Shown here: piece by piece, positions 1 through 13,280 of the stretch | How positions within the stretch are numbered: the stretch's first letter is position 1 | How the letters are laid out: each line of letters opens with the position of its first letter | Source of the DNA: Euonymus europaeus | Lineage: Eukaryota; Streptophyta; Magnoliopsida; Celastrales; Celastraceae | NCBI GenBank assembly: GCA_963580455.1 | Contig: OY756966.1 | Coordinates: 22,447,001 to 22,511,000, forward strand | Reading direction: 5' to 3' | Length of the DNA stretch: 64,000 bases | The notes under the pieces: model-generated | The model's input: only the letters and a program-made list of their open reading frames with translations | Databases searched by the model: none | What the model was told of the DNA's origin: nothing | Made by a program: the position numbers and the translations under genes

Positions 1-774
1 AATATGCAATAAGATGGGCGGCGACAGCTGCATGGATTTCATACTTTCATAAGACCAGTCCAAATCCAAATTTGAGAAAAGTGATGTTAGCTCTGCAATT
101 TTCGCCACCAATACATATGATCTGCAAAGATCCTTGAAAATTTATTCTTTATTTTATTCAAAAAATCATGTTAAGCCTTAGCTTTTACGTTTTACGAGAA
201 CTTATACTCTATCAATATACTCTGATCCAAACGGACCCTAAATCATAATTTTTTCCCCCTTCTAAAATAGCATATTAGAGTTTAATAGTTAAGATTAGTG
301 TCTAATATTTAGGGTTTTGAGTTTAGATTTTAAAATTTAGGATTTATGAATTAGGGTTTAGGATTTATAGTTTTTTTTTCTTTCTTGAAAATCTATTATA
401 TTCTAACATGGCATCAAAATACTCAATAACACATTTTAAATAATAATTTAACATGAATTTACATGTAATTGCAGTTAATTTAGCCACAATAATTGCATCC
501 TCCTATCCCAAACCAGATCCCAAGACCTAAGACAAAATACATCATGACATGCTATTGACATTTACATGGAAAAGTAGCATAAACAGAACCTTAAAAAAAA
601 ACTTTCAAATATTCAAAAAGCAAATAAAATTGACTTTAGCTACAAACTTCCTCTAAAAGGATATCTATTCACGTTTTATCAACTTCTCATCATTGTGGGA
701 TGCTGCCATAAAATTTTCAGCAGCTCGTATTATGGCTATACAAGTATCTCTATTCTTGATTGTTTTCCTGAGAT
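1..774. other. 3' flank of the TGA factor gene
   Basis: AT-rich sequence beyond the stop codon of the minus-strand TGA gene. It should hold the 3' UTR and polyadenylation region of that gene. I see no further coding exon here and no recognisable mobile element. Confidence 0.5.
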
Positions 775-3700
775 TTATTTTCCATTAAAAGACGGTGCCG
801 CTTCATGGGGACGGGTAGACCAAAGCGAACTCAAAGCCCTCAGCCGTTTAAAGTACTCCCCCAGGGCAAGCAGGCCCCGAGCTGCCTGACGTGTTGTTAA
901 GATCAGAGACAATTGGTGCAGAGTTTCCTGACGAAGATAGTCAGCCTGCGATGTCAAGAAGTTTATGCAGCACACGTTTATGTCAGTAAGAGCATCAGAA
1001 AGTAGATTTTACAATGTTCTAACGACAACGAAAACCTCATCATTGTTCAGGGGGGGGGAAAACCCCGATATAAGATAACCCAGTGACACTCTCAGGTATT
1101 GACATTACTACTAGCTAGGCAGAACCTTACATGTACCCAAAAACCAGAAACATAATAAGCATTCATCATAAGTTGATTAGAAAGGGTTATGGAGCCCTAG
1201 TGAAGCACTCCGGCAGTTCCAGTAAACCACCCCAGAAAGGGAGGATTAACTACGGAGCAAAGGTTTTACATAGTTGATAAGAAAAACTATTCAGAACTTC
1301 AGAAAATTCAGATTACGATACAAATCTTTGATATGTTAAGCAATAAAGGATGGCAGTAAACAGTCTGTATCATTCAATTACGTCCACTTTTTGATAGAAT
1401 GCCTTACACAAAAATAGTAGGAGAAAACTATAAAGTCAAGACATCACCAATATAGAAATTGACGTAGATGGAGTGATAAGAATGGACGTTTCAGGGATTC
1501 GGGGTTCAGCATCTGATGTATGAATCCAACAATGGTACGAGTCACACACAGGACCTTTCAATTATTTTAATTCAGTTAATAACTTCCCAACTTCTCCAAG
1601 AGAGCATACCAGGAACCATCTTATATCAAGTTGCAGTGAGAGAAGGGAATGGATGATTAAGAAGATAGTTTTGTGAAAAAGGAAAGGAAAAGAAAATTGT
1701 ACGCATATCGTTGTACTAAAATCAGTTATGGGAGTAAAACCACGAGCAGAACAGCACGGTTACCTGCTGCACAAAGCGGACAAGGTCATCCAATTTCTCT
1801 ACTGCACTATCCATCCGTGGCATGTAGGTTGCTTCAGGCAATGGACTCGTTGCTACGGCGTTGGCAAGAGTTTGCTGGAGTTTCTCCAGACCCTGTGAAA
1901 GAGCATCTTCTGCTTGCTGGCATAACTTCCTGAGGTTACAAACATTCATATATTGTTGTTCTGTCAAATTCTCAAGCTGCGGAGCAAGAACCTGTTATCC
2001 AAATAAACTAGTGAAAATTTGATACTCTTTCGACGAAAATTCTATTCAACTATATAGTAAAGTATGTTGTATCAAATAAACACCAATTTAGCTGTGTTAA
2101 CAATTAACATAATGCATGCACTATTACAACAAATCACCATAGACCAAGATCAAAGGCAGGGCCACTCTTGCATAGGAGCTGTATTCTTTGTCTATCTCAG
2201 AATAGCTAAAGTAAATATCCAAGAATGTATCAAACCAACATCTAGGGGTACAATCAAGCAAAGCTCGGAACTTCATCCCATGATGGATGCAGTTTTACGA
2301 TTGAACAACAGCATACACGTTCTATCAATCCAAAATTGCAAGTAGTTCATGTGCACACAAGAAGAAGACGAACAGTACACTGAGTTGTAGACGAACAAAG
2401 AGGTGACAACTTGTATTTTAAATTTATCTTGGTGCTGTAGAATGGACACATTCACCTTTTACGCATGAAACTGAAAGATATTTTAGGCATGGAGAAATGA
2501 AAACCGATTTGAGTCAAAACTAAGAACGAACCTGGGGAAGAAAAGAAAAAAAAAAGGGTTATGGGACAGTGGCTGTGGCAAAGGAAGTATCTTCATGATG
2601 GCAAAGAAAAGTATCCTCATAACAACTAACACAAGAAGCTTCAGACATTCTTGACATGAAATAAATATGTTTACAAGGCAAGAGAAGTTTGAAAATAGAG
2701 GGCATAAGCAGTCAAAGCACCAATAATTCATGAATTTAGATCCTACGCCTTTCGTCCAAAAATTCTGCATATATTTAATGAACTTTATCTTAATTTAATC
2801 CCATTATACTAATATCAAATCCAGTTATGTGGACAATTTCGGTGTAAATTGTTTAGGTATTATGTTAATTCATCCCAATGAAAGACTCAATATTGTATGC
2901 AAGCTATAACTATGCAACAGCTCAAATTTATATGCAAACCCATTTTTCCTATATGGAATCAGCTGACTCTTCAGGAGAGAATTATCACTCACATTTTCAG
3001 AATTCTGTGCCAAGTTCAACCTTCTAACAAACATAATCATGGTAAAAAAGTTTCACCCTAATTAGAAAATTTTACATAATTCGTGTATCACCTTAAGAAG
3101 TTCTGATGGACGAAAGCCCCCAATCCACAAGAAAAACCGCTCTGCCGACGTCGTCCACATGCCAGATATCACATAAAAAACGTCAGCTTTTGCAGCTGTT
3201 GCTTTCATGCGAAAAAGTTCAAAATAATGATTCATCACATTCTCCACAAGATACGGCATCTCAACATCACTTATATGAGCACTTAATGCGTTCCTCAGTT
3301 CAGAAATATGTGTATTTTGTTGTTCCTGCCAGTGTCCATACTTCATCTCAAATGCTGCAATTCCTGCAGATTTTTCAAGAGCTTAGATAAGTAAGAACAC
3401 AGACAAAAAAAATATAGCTATAAGAATCAAGACCAGAAAATATAGAAGAGCAAAGATCAATGCAAAAACATCCGATAATTATTCAAAATTATACAAACTA
3501 AAAGATTTCAGGATGCCACATATCAACATTATTTGTATTTGTGATTACTGACAGATATAAGACTCGAGTCAAACACGAGGAAATATGTGCACATGAATGA
3601 AGTATAATGCCAATATGATACCACGGTGAAATGGCATTTTGATTATAAAGGCACAAAATCATTGATAAATGAAAGGAATCTCAATTGATATGGCTCTAAG

Positions 3701-5610
3701 TTATTCTATGTATGAAATAAAGACAAATTAGGTTGATAAAGGTTTGAGTGCTATGCAACAAGTAGCTTGAGTGAACCATTAGCATGATAGAGATAAAATG
3801 GGCGATCCGTCACCATCACAAAACTTTTTGCCTTCATTGCCACTGTGCGGGATTGCTCTCTCGACAAAACATCAAATGAAAATAACTAAAATCGGGCAAA
3901 TATATTTTTCATATACCATCAAATCACTAACACTAAGGAAACTATTCCCATTCTATGAGTTCTAGGGAAAGTTCATTACGTGTTTATTTTACTGCTCTGG
4001 GAACTCTTTACCAGTCTTTCATACCTTCGTCTTCCAAAAAAAGCTTATACATATTTTACTCCTTATGTTGAATGTAGAACAGCCTACTGAAGCAAAACAA
4101 GATGAGGGGAGGGGGAAGACAAGGCTAACCCCCCACTGTTGGAGAACAAAGAAAATTGAAAATTACCCGAGTCACGGGTAAGTAAAGATTGTCGAACTTT
4201 CGTTAATGTTTTACAATGTTAAACGTGAAAACTTATTTTGCAAAACATGTATTTGCCTCACAAAACAATTAGTTAATAAACTTTCATGCAACATGACAAC
4301 CACGGCAAGCATTTTCAAATCTCAGATGCCATATGACCAACAATGTATGAGGGATGTGCATTTTTCATAGACAGAGCAATATATGACAGAAAGGGTATAT
4401 AAACATCTTGAGAAACCAACCTGCATTTACAGTTCCTGAGTGCCCCAGAGTACCAGCGTCTACTCCCCTACCAAGATACAGACCCTGCAGAAAACCAGTC
4501 GTTATTTCAAAACATTTAAGTACGAACATGGTTTTTCTGGTCATTAGGGTGATATAAAAAGAACATACAAGAGAAGAGCTAATCTCTGAACATCATGGTT
4601 TGTTTGCCTATAGCAATGGATAGAGAAAATATAGAAAAACAACTAATCTTCTTCATGCCTGTTGCCTTGCTTGCTGAAGCTCTTGCTCCAACTGAACGAG
4701 CTTTAGACGACTCGATTCTAACTGTTGGACATAGGCCTGTGAAGAAACACTCAGAAATTAGCCATGTCATACTACTCATTGAACACACGGTCTCTGCTTT
4801 AATGGCAAGAATTTCGTACCTTTTTTCTCAAGCGGCTTTTCCTAGCTGCCTCTCGATTTTGTGCAAGACGCCTTTGTGTCTGCAGACAGGTATACAAAAA
4901 GTTGTAGCACAAGATTCAACTCATGATAATCAGAGAACATCCTTGAAAAGGAGAAGAAAAAGACAAACACACACCCAGATATCAGATTTGAGAAATGCTT
5001 TCTAGACATCGCTTATGAGTTGATTGAAGAAAAGCAAAAAAAAGAAAAGCAAAAAAAGGACAAGCGGGACAAGCAATACTTTAGAGAGGAAAAAATTCCA
5101 GTCTTCAAACATGCCGGATAGAGAACATGCAAAGGGACATCTACAAGAAGCAGGCTATATTCAAAAGTAAACACCAGGAAGGAAAATAGAAGTGGGAGAA
5201 CGAAAACCCAAACTAAGAGCAGTGCATCTTCCAATTTCTTAGAAAAACCTGCATTTCAATACCACATAACATAATCACACTTACCCTATCACTAGGTTTA
5301 TTTGCTTCCTGGTCATACTTGCTAGGAAGTCCCGGAGTTCCATGTGAAGTTTCCTCTGACTATAGACATTAGATGAAATTTTTTCCGAATGAGTTATCCA
5401 AAGAATGCAATGCCAACTGCAAACCTAGTGTAAAAAACTCACAGAAATTTGTAGTATGCTGTCCAGTTTCGTGTCTTCTGCTACAATCATAGTAGGTATA
5501 TTTGGATTGCCATTACTCTTTAAGTTTTCACCCCACATGCCAATCTGATGGATAGGCTCGTATATACCCATCCCTCTTGACGTGACAAATTGGGCGGACT
5601 GAGAGTTCAT
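775..5610 (-). CDS. TGA1: TGA1/TGA4-type bZIP transcription factor (clade I TGA), 8 coding exons
   Basis: Nuclear bZIP factor of the family that binds TGACG (as-1) elements and works with NPR1 in salicylic-acid defence. Coding exons, minus strand: 5443-5610, 5285-5359, 4820-4879, 4659-4736, 4421-4484, 3092-3363, 1764-1991, 775-945. They join in frame to 371 aa; the family is about 360-370 aa. Residues 82-127 are the bZIP: basic region with NREAARKSR (N-x7-R), then a leucine zipper. Residues from about 150 to the end form the DOG1/TGA domain (GMWTTSAERFFLWIGGFRP, LTTRQAARGLLALGEYF). The clade I redox cysteine pair is kept (VCNLRKLC, spacing as in Arabidopsis TGA1 Cys260/Cys266). The start at 5610 opens with MNSQSAQFV, as in clade I proteins. 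All introns are GT-AG except the one after 4659, which is GC-AG. TGA1 and TGA4 cannot be told apart here. Family role is from known biology; the gene model is read from the sequence. Confidence 0.95.
4485..4658 (-). other. GC-AG intron in the TGA factor gene
   Basis: The exon coding the end of the basic region and the zipper stops at ...CAACAG (4659) and the intron begins GCATGA. The next exon begins after CTGCAG at 4484. No GT lies at or near the required donor. Reading on into the intron meets a stop after one codon, so the DOG1 domain is only reached if GC is used as donor. Confidence 0.85.
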
Positions 5611-7130
5611 GCTCCTTGAACTGATGATAAATTCAGCACGATAAGCTTTTGGTATAGCTTATAAATACATCGATAGAAATATAAAAATCAGATGAAAAAA
5701 ATGGACTAATTGAATTAAAAAGCCTTAAGAATCACTTCAAAGGTAAGACTGGAAACTATTTAAGAAACACGCAACAAAATGCAAAACGGAAACTATAAAT
5801 GCTGCTCACAAGAGGAAGTCAAAGGCTAATTGTAGATATAATAAACATAAAAATATAGCCAAACACAATGGCATTCCTGGAGAACGTTATAATTTGCTAC
5901 CCACTGCAATTCTTGAACTACATATCAGACGTCGAATGCAACCCTAAAAATTGATTATTGAAACTGATAGTCAATATTGCGAATCAAACCATCCTTAATT
6001 TATGAACATTTTAAGGATGTAATAGCCAGAAACAAGTGCTTGACAGTTGAACCATTACACTATACCATCAAATGAGAACTTCTTGATGCACATCACCAAT
6101 CATGGGACCCAGTTATACGAAGAACCAAAAGAAAAATCAATCTCAGTGAACCACTGAGTTATCCACGTATAACCGGAGGAATTCCAAGCAAGAATCTTCT
6201 TCCCCTAAGCTAATGGTAAGAATAAAATAACAGCAAGGGTTGGTACGAAAGCCGGATGAAAGAACAAGAACTGAAATTCTAACGATATAAGTTCACGAAA
6301 GAGGTGAACAAAGGAAGAATAAGGTGGATACCACAGATTTCAAAGAGCCTTTCAGTATGAACTCAATAATCATCAACAACAACAAAAAATTAGTTTCCCA
6401 GTTGACTGCAAAGTCTTCCATACCAGAAGAAATGAAAAAAAGTAAAAGTTGGGCTCACAATTCCAGAAACACAACGAAATCTAAGCAAGTAACTACAACC
6501 ATAACTATTCATAACACGACCCATCAACAGTCAACTAAAGAAGTTAACAGTTGTTCCCGATCCATCAAGGCTTGTTATTTCATCATGAATCCTATGTCAA
6601 TCAAACAGTCCAATAAAAGAAACACATAGAGACCAAATCTAGCAAACCACCCCCTTTAACCATGACATCAGGCCAAAAAATGAAAAAGACGAGACATGAA
6701 GAAAAGGTCGGTCCTTCTATAGGCCAAACACACACAACCCAAGATAAAGTAAAAGAACATAACAATTCAAGTCAATTAAACAAACACCTCGCGTGCTTGA
6801 AATACTTTGCTCCAACTCTCTCAAAAACAATCACTTCTTCAAAGCACCAGAGTCAGATTCCGCCTGTCCTCTTCTTTCTCCATAACACTCTCAGTAAACC
6901 AACCACACCCTTGAAAAGATAAAAAAACAAAATCCCCCAAAAAACGAACCTTTCAAAGCGACATAAGAGTAACTTTCCCGCGCCCGAGAGCAGCAAGACC
7001 AGAGCCAAACTCAAAGAAAACCAACCCAAAATAGAGCAACTCCAAACTACTCCAGAACCCAGTTCCCACCATCATTTCGAACAAGAATCGAACCAGAACA
7101 CGACACTTAAAAAGAGACACCACACCACAA
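5611..7130 (-). promoter_or_regulatory. 5' leader and upstream region of the TGA factor gene
   Basis: Region upstream of the TGA start codon. On the minus strand a ATCATCAG acceptor lies a few bases before the ATG, so a 5' UTR intron is likely. Possible donors are seen near 6330 (CTGTG|GTATCC) and near 6950. The far part is rich in C and T on the minus strand, as plant 5' leaders often are. No protein-coding exon is recognised. The transcription start is not placed. Confidence 0.4.
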
Positions 7131-9222
7131 TTTGAAACTGTGTATAATTTTTATTTATTTGCTTTCAATCAATATCTGCAGGTACTGTATGAGCATATAT
7201 TTGGTGTATTATCGTGGAATTCACTGCAAGAAACGTTAGAATTGATAATATAAAAAGTGCATTTGATGGATGTAAGTTTGTCTTTTTTGGCGTTAAATAA
7301 TTTGTTTGCTTGGCTTATCGTGTGCTACAGAAGTCAAAGACTAAAACTTTTTAACATTTACTAGTCATGTTTCCATTACCGACTAATGTGCGCACCATGC
7401 ATATGCAATCACCCACTAATGGTTCATCCTTATCTGCGTGACCAAATCGCGTGTTGTGAACGCCACTTCTTTTTCGAACAAACTTGTGAACAGATCCAGG
7501 GTTCAGGAGGCGAGTGACTTTAACGCGCAAAGCGTTGAGCGTCGTGGGTTTGGTGTATGCTTATTATAGTCGCGGGGAATTTGTATGAATGGAAGTTAGG
7601 ACTAGGAGGGCTGGGAACACGCGCCTTGTGGCGTACTTACATAAATAACGGCTATCATTTCATGATGAGTTACTTTTGAATTTTAGGTTTTGTGGGGTTC
7701 GAGAATGTGGAAATTTCGAATGTAAATATTGAATAATGATTTTTCCTCCGATAACATGTTATAAATTTTCCGTCCTCGTTCTAACTTATCGTCTTCGTTC
7801 TTGAGCCATCAATCTCAATTCCCGTCTTCAGATGTTAGTCCCAAATCCAATTGGACGAACTCAAATAAAGACTAGCTTCAATCTTTGAGTCTCTCGCAGT
7901 CTCACTTTAGACACTTCTCTCGTCTCAATTTCTTGTTTATTTTTTTTTTACATAAATTAGTTACATGTTTCTGGTTTTAATTATTATTGTGGTCTCGATT
8001 GTATTAGATTATATTTGGTCTTTTTACATTCGGTGATATTTTTTTATTTTGATGTTGCTATAATCAAATGAGAAATTAAATAAATTTTTATTAAATAATC
8101 TTAGAATAAAATAAATTTTCAGGAACGCTGCCCTCATATAAATTCCTAACCCTGCCCTTGCTGCATGTATTGATTAACTAATGAGTATCTTTACCTAATT
8201 TAAGTCAAAGATTTACATATATATATATCTGTATAAGAGAAAGTATATATATGTAATATATATGTATCTATATATTCTTCATCTTTTTATGGCTGCAAAG
8301 CAGAATTTTATACTTTCCTATCAAGGCATCTAATTTCTTTACCTTAATCTATGCCTCCAACCTTATCCAATATGTCCACTACTTACCAGGGGTCCCTTTT
8401 CTTATCTTAAAAACAGTTTAATACAAAAAACAAAAGGTGTTTTTTTTCCACGGAGTGCCATGCAAAAATTGTTTCTATATGTTGTGCAAATCCTGATTTT
8501 AGGGTTTAGTGTTCCATAATCTCTCTCCCTCTAAAAAAATTAATAATAGACAAAAAAAAGAAGAAAGAGAAACTCTTAATTGTCATCTCTATATATGTAT
8601 GTATTATGCATATCCATGCATGCAATCAAATATTCAAATTAACTAGAGACGTAGAACACCCCTTGACTTTGGTAAAAATAGGTCACACAGGCAATGATGA
8701 AAGAGAAATGGTAATGAATATCTATTGATTCTTTGCGTGAGATTCTATATATGCTGATGCAAATATATACATACATGTGTGTGCGCGTATATATATATAG
8801 TTATATCTTATATACAGACATATAATTTCAGTCATTAATATAACATCCAATTAATTTAATTTATATGCATATCAACATCATAAAACTAAGATTAAATATA
8901 CTGTTAATTCACTAAACACATAATCAAATGAATTGATGCTTGTATGGATACCAGCCCATCCAAGCACTAGCAAAATAATAAAAATAATAAAATTTATCGT
9001 TTTGATTGGAGAAAGACTTGGGTGTGTGAAGTACTGAGTCATATATTGACGTAATTTTATTGGTAAACAAAAATTGTTATATAGATAGGTACCTCCTCCC
9101 TATATTGGAAACGGAAATGTTAAAGTACCCAACAATAAATATCTCAAAGTATCATAATAAAGAAGATATACGCTATCTACAAATTTGAATTTTAAATTCC
9201 AAAATTTTCAAATCCTGTGATA
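7131..9222. other. Intergenic sequence, no gene seen
   Basis: AT-rich sequence between the TGA gene and the Stowaway element. It has short TA-rich microsatellites near 8218 and 8790. No exon, RNA gene or element with clear ends was recognised. Confidence 0.5.
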
Positions 9223-9224
9223 TA

Positions 9225-9405
9225 TTCCCTCCGTTTTAAAATATTGTTTTGACACAAGAATTAAGAAAGCTATTAAATAACCTTAATTATGCATTAAAAT
9301 TATGCATCAAAAAATATATTAATTATGCATTAAAATCATAAAGCGACAGATATTTTGAAACAAAACTAAATCTCTAAAGCGACAGATATTTTAAAACGGA
9401 TGGAG
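9225..9405. mobile_element. Stowaway-type MITE (Tc1/mariner)
   Basis: 181 bp with near-perfect terminal inverted repeats: the left end reads TTCCCTCCGTTTTAAAATAT and the right end, reversed, CTCCATCCGTTTTAAAATAT. It is flanked by TA at 9223-9224 and 9406-9407, the target dinucleotide of this superfamily. It has no coding capacity. The motif AAAGCGACAGATATTTT occurs twice near the right end. Confidence 0.88.
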
Positions 9406-9861
9406 TATGTGTTACCGCATAGAATTATGGAGACTGTAAAATGTTTTTTTTATGGGAATGAGGAGCAACAATACAGTATTAGAAAACAGTGTTGGGAAGC
9501 ATTGACTTTTTCCAATACTTGCAAATAATAGCTAGGGGTTTTAAAAGATGTATATAGACAATAAATCATAAGGATAAATTGATGTGGGATCGCGATTCAA
9601 CAATTCTATAATAAAGGATTTTGCATGTCACTTTTTCTTTTCTTTTATTTTATTGTGAAATGTCCCTACTTGCCTTTGTAGCTAGACTTTAGAATAGAAA
9701 CTTCTAGCATATATAAATATCATTCACTTTTTAAAGTATAAATATATCATTTAAAAAAAATAAAATCACACACACACACTTAGACATATATCCAAATACC
9801 AAGAAATTTACATGTAATATAAGTCATGCAATTGCCTAAATATTAAATTTTAAACAGAATC

Positions 9862-9886
9862 ATCTCTCTCTCTCTTCACACACACA

Positions 9887-9923
<37 letters not shown>

Positions 9924-9942
9924 TATTTATTTATTTATTTAT
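9862..9942. repeat. Compound microsatellite (CT)n-(CA)n-(TA)n-(TTTA)n
   Basis: Adjoining CT, CA and TA dinucleotide runs are followed by TTTA repeats. The TA run alone is about 30 bases. Confidence 0.95.
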
Positions 9943-11554
9943 GAATTGAACTAAACATATTGTGATGTAAACTGTGGATTATCTACTAGGATGATAGTTT
10001 AGATTAAGCAAAATAAGTGGGGAGAGAGAGAGAGAGGATCACTTAAATAATGAAATGCAGAGGTTAGATATTGTGGATGGATCATGGATGCATGATGTAT
10101 GTCTGTGTGTAAAGTAGCAACAATGGTGGTGGTGCCCAGGGCTGATTAGTTGATTCTCTTTCAGTGATTTTCCATCTTTTTCATAGAATAGTATCCCTCT
10201 ACTGTTTTTGTTTGAATAAATAAAATAAACATGACACAAGCACTTGCTTCTCTTTTTTGTTTATTCTTTTAATTTTCTGATTTGTGGTAGTGCAATCCAT
10301 AGTGGCATGCCACTAAGAATGGCTAGCAATGGTGTTTTTGTTTATTTTGGAGTTCCATTTATTGAATAATCATGAATACACATTATTGGATTCTTCATCC
10401 ATGTTTTGGGATTTTTTTTTTAAAAAAGTAATATTTTATGGATAATGCTTGAGACTCTCAAAACATAAACTTCACTTAACCTTCACTTAATGTGGGGGGT
10501 TGGATGTTAAGTGGATCCTACACGTGTTTTCATAATTAATAATTAAAACACATGACACATACATTTGTAAGTAATTAAAATGGGGACCATAATTTTAGTG
10601 GATGTCACATTACTCATATTTTGAAAGGATATTTGGTTGGGAATTCTATAAACTAATAATGTTAGGACCATGGAATTTATTAAGTAATCGAATATTATTT
10701 GTTCAATAAGTTAATAAATTATTAATTCATATATTAATCAATAAAAATTAACTTATCAATATACTCTTTATTTTGATTCCAAAACATTGGACTTAATGTC
10801 GGGTTCAAAATAACCTACGTACTAGCAAGTGTACTAATCGGAGGAATAACATAAGTGGTCAGCAGGGATTCTATCTACATAAACGGAGTTATAATTAATC
10901 CAAATGTTTATTTCTATGTATGTATATGAACAGTGAAAAAAAGTAAAGTTTTACTAAGTTGATTTGATTCAAAATTTTAAAAGAACACAAACAATAAAAA
11001 TGGAATTTCCAATTTAAGAATGCAAATACAAATTATCACTAACAAATTAAACTAAAGCAATGAGTTCAAGCAAGATAATGAAACGCCAAGGCTTCAGAAT
11101 TCACCCAGAGTCAATGATTTGCAAAGAAAATCAAGCCACTTTGTAATGCCCCAACTCGGGAGGCTCTAATATATCAACCAATTTGTGTCATTAATGTGAT
11201 TTACCATCATTTAATCACAAATTCATATCAATTTAGTTCTAATCTATCTCATACACAACTAGGTCAACCCTATTCAATCATAAATCCGACAACACCTCCC
11301 TATAAATGGAGGATGTCAACTTGGATATACGCTCAACAAACAATATAGATCACATCAATATCATTAACAAGGCCTCAGACCATCATTCAACATACAATCC
11401 ACAATACATAGGCAGGGTCTTAGATCATCTATTAGCATGCAAGTCCACATAAACAGGTTTCCATCCAACACAACAACATTAGTGTTCATATAATCATAAC
11501 AACAGCACTCAGGGTCCACCACTGGGTTCAAGAGTCCCGATCACATGGAACACC
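9943..11554. other. Intergenic sequence with probable old element debris
   Basis: AT-rich sequence without a supported gene. From about 10780 the text takes on features of decayed LTR elements, for example a segment at 11145 reading ATGCCCCAACTCGGG, but no pair of ends or target duplication could be set. Confidence 0.4.
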
Positions 11555-12112
11555 TGATGTATGTATTCTGTACCAAATTTACATGCATATTTTGATACAC
11601 AATTGCATTAGTTTGAATCAAGATTGACTTGATACTTTAAAACTTTGTATGTTTAATATGTAGAAGGGTTGATGCGAAGTTGTAGCTGAATTGGGGCACT
11701 TTTGAACAAAAATCCTATTGCAATGGCCTTACGATGCTCTAACGCTACAGTTATAGAATATTGGCAAATTCAAGCGCCAGAAGAACGCCTGAATCAGCGT
11801 GTTTTTTCCAGTATTTTAGGAAACCTATTTTGGTTAGGTTTTTGTGTCCTTAAATGTGTAAACCTAATTGGGGACTCCTAAGATATTTGTATTAGGTATA
11901 AATAGGCTGAAAAAATACTGGACAATGGTTCCAAAAACTTTACAAATGTTGGATTGCTCTCGCTTGTGAGACGGCTCTTCTTCAATCTTCTTCCACTTTT
12001 GTGTATCGACTCATGGTTCCTTCTTCCCTTTCTTTTACATTAATGTTAATGAGATTCGTACACCTTTGAAGTTTACTTATCTAGAAGGTTGTTCCGGATC
12101 AATTACTCATCA
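11555..12112 (+). mobile_element. Possible LTR of an old retrotransposon
   Basis: The segment starts TGATGTATG and ends ACTCATCA, giving the TG...CA form with a TGATG/CATCA inverted end. A plant TATA box, TATAAATAGG, sits at 11897-11906 and is followed by a pyrimidine-rich leader-like stretch. No 5-bp target duplication was found, and the sequence after the right end is not a familiar primer-binding site. It could instead be a promoter-like unique sequence. Confidence 0.3.
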
Positions 12113-12984
12113 GGGGACTCGTGCTTAAATTTACTTCACAGTTTTTAGTTGCTTTTGTGAGTCAATCACGTGATAGTTTTGCTGTCTTCTCAAGGTCTAT
12201 CTTTTAGTATAACCATATACTATTTTTTAATGTTTTTCTACTCTATTTTTTTTATCTGTCATAAAAAAGGGTTATTCTGTCAGATAACCATATGTCCATC
12301 TCGACCTAATCAATGGCTGAGAATGATCTTTGTGGCATTTGTGATTCGGAACCACGATGTTGTTAATCATGCTCTGATCGCACAGTCATCAATCATCCAC
12401 CGACATGTGGTTCTCGTCTCCTTAGAACTCAAGGACGCAGAGGTATGACTCTATAGAACTATTTTTCTTTTTCTTTTTTCCTTTTTTTCTATTTTACGTC
12501 ATTTCTGTATGAACTTTCCTATCTTGTAAGAATGTTTAAGTCTTGATTTTGCATTAATAGCTTTATTATGGAATTGTTGGAATTTCTATTTTCTTTTTAT
12601 ATTTTCTTTTGACATTTTATTTTAATTTTTTTTGGATTATGATCTCATGTTTCCAATTTCCTTACATTTTTGTGTCTTCTAACATTAGGAAAATTTTGCT
12701 ATGAGAGAGTTCTCAGTATCATTTTGCTTGATATGTGCTATTATCTTGTTTTTGTGACAGCTTCCCAACTTGATGTTACTAGTAGTATTCTTTTAGCCAT
12801 TTGCTATCCTTTTGTGCATTGCGAGTTTTATGAATGTCTACGAGCCTAATTATTTATCCATGGGAAACCTCTGACCCGTTTTACTTATGTGATGGTCAAT
12901 TTCTCACTCTCTCTCGACTCTCCCTCTCTCTTTCTCTTTATCATTTCACAATTCAGTTTCTAAAGACAAAATGATTTCAACATG
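12113..12984. other. Intergenic sequence left of the copia insertion
   Basis: T-rich sequence with no supported gene. The short open frames here have no recognisable domains. Confidence 0.4.
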
Positions 12985-12989
12985 CTTAG
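12985..12989. repeat. Target site duplication of copia element, left copy (CTTAG)
   Basis: CTTAG directly precedes the LTR. The same five bases follow the other LTR at 17639-17643. Confidence 0.95.
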
Positions 12990-13267
12990 TGTTAAACATA
13001 GATATCAAGATGCAAGACAGATAAACAACGAAGGCTACAAGAGAAGGAATTCTTCGTGTATAGCATTGTACAAGTGATACATTTTTATACAAGGGGAGAT
13101 GACAACTATGTATGGTAACAGATCTTCTCTACTTCCTATAATTAAGCTAACAAATTACCTAAGGCCTAGACTTAAGCTTGATATCAATTTGTATAGTGAT
13201 GACCCAAGACTTCAGTGATATGATACATATCACCCGAGACTTCAGTGATATGATACATATCATAACA
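12990..13267 (-). repeat. 3' LTR of the young copia element
   Basis: 278 bp, TG...CA on both strands. It differs from the 5' LTR by a G for A near base 19 and an A for G near base 94 of the plus-strand reading. Confidence 0.96.
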
Positions 13268-13276
13268 TCCCCCCTC
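13268..13276 (-). other. Polypurine tract of the young copia element
   Basis: GAGGGGGGA on the minus strand abuts the 3' LTR, the expected place for second-strand priming. Confidence 0.9.
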
Positions 13277-13280
13277 AAAC

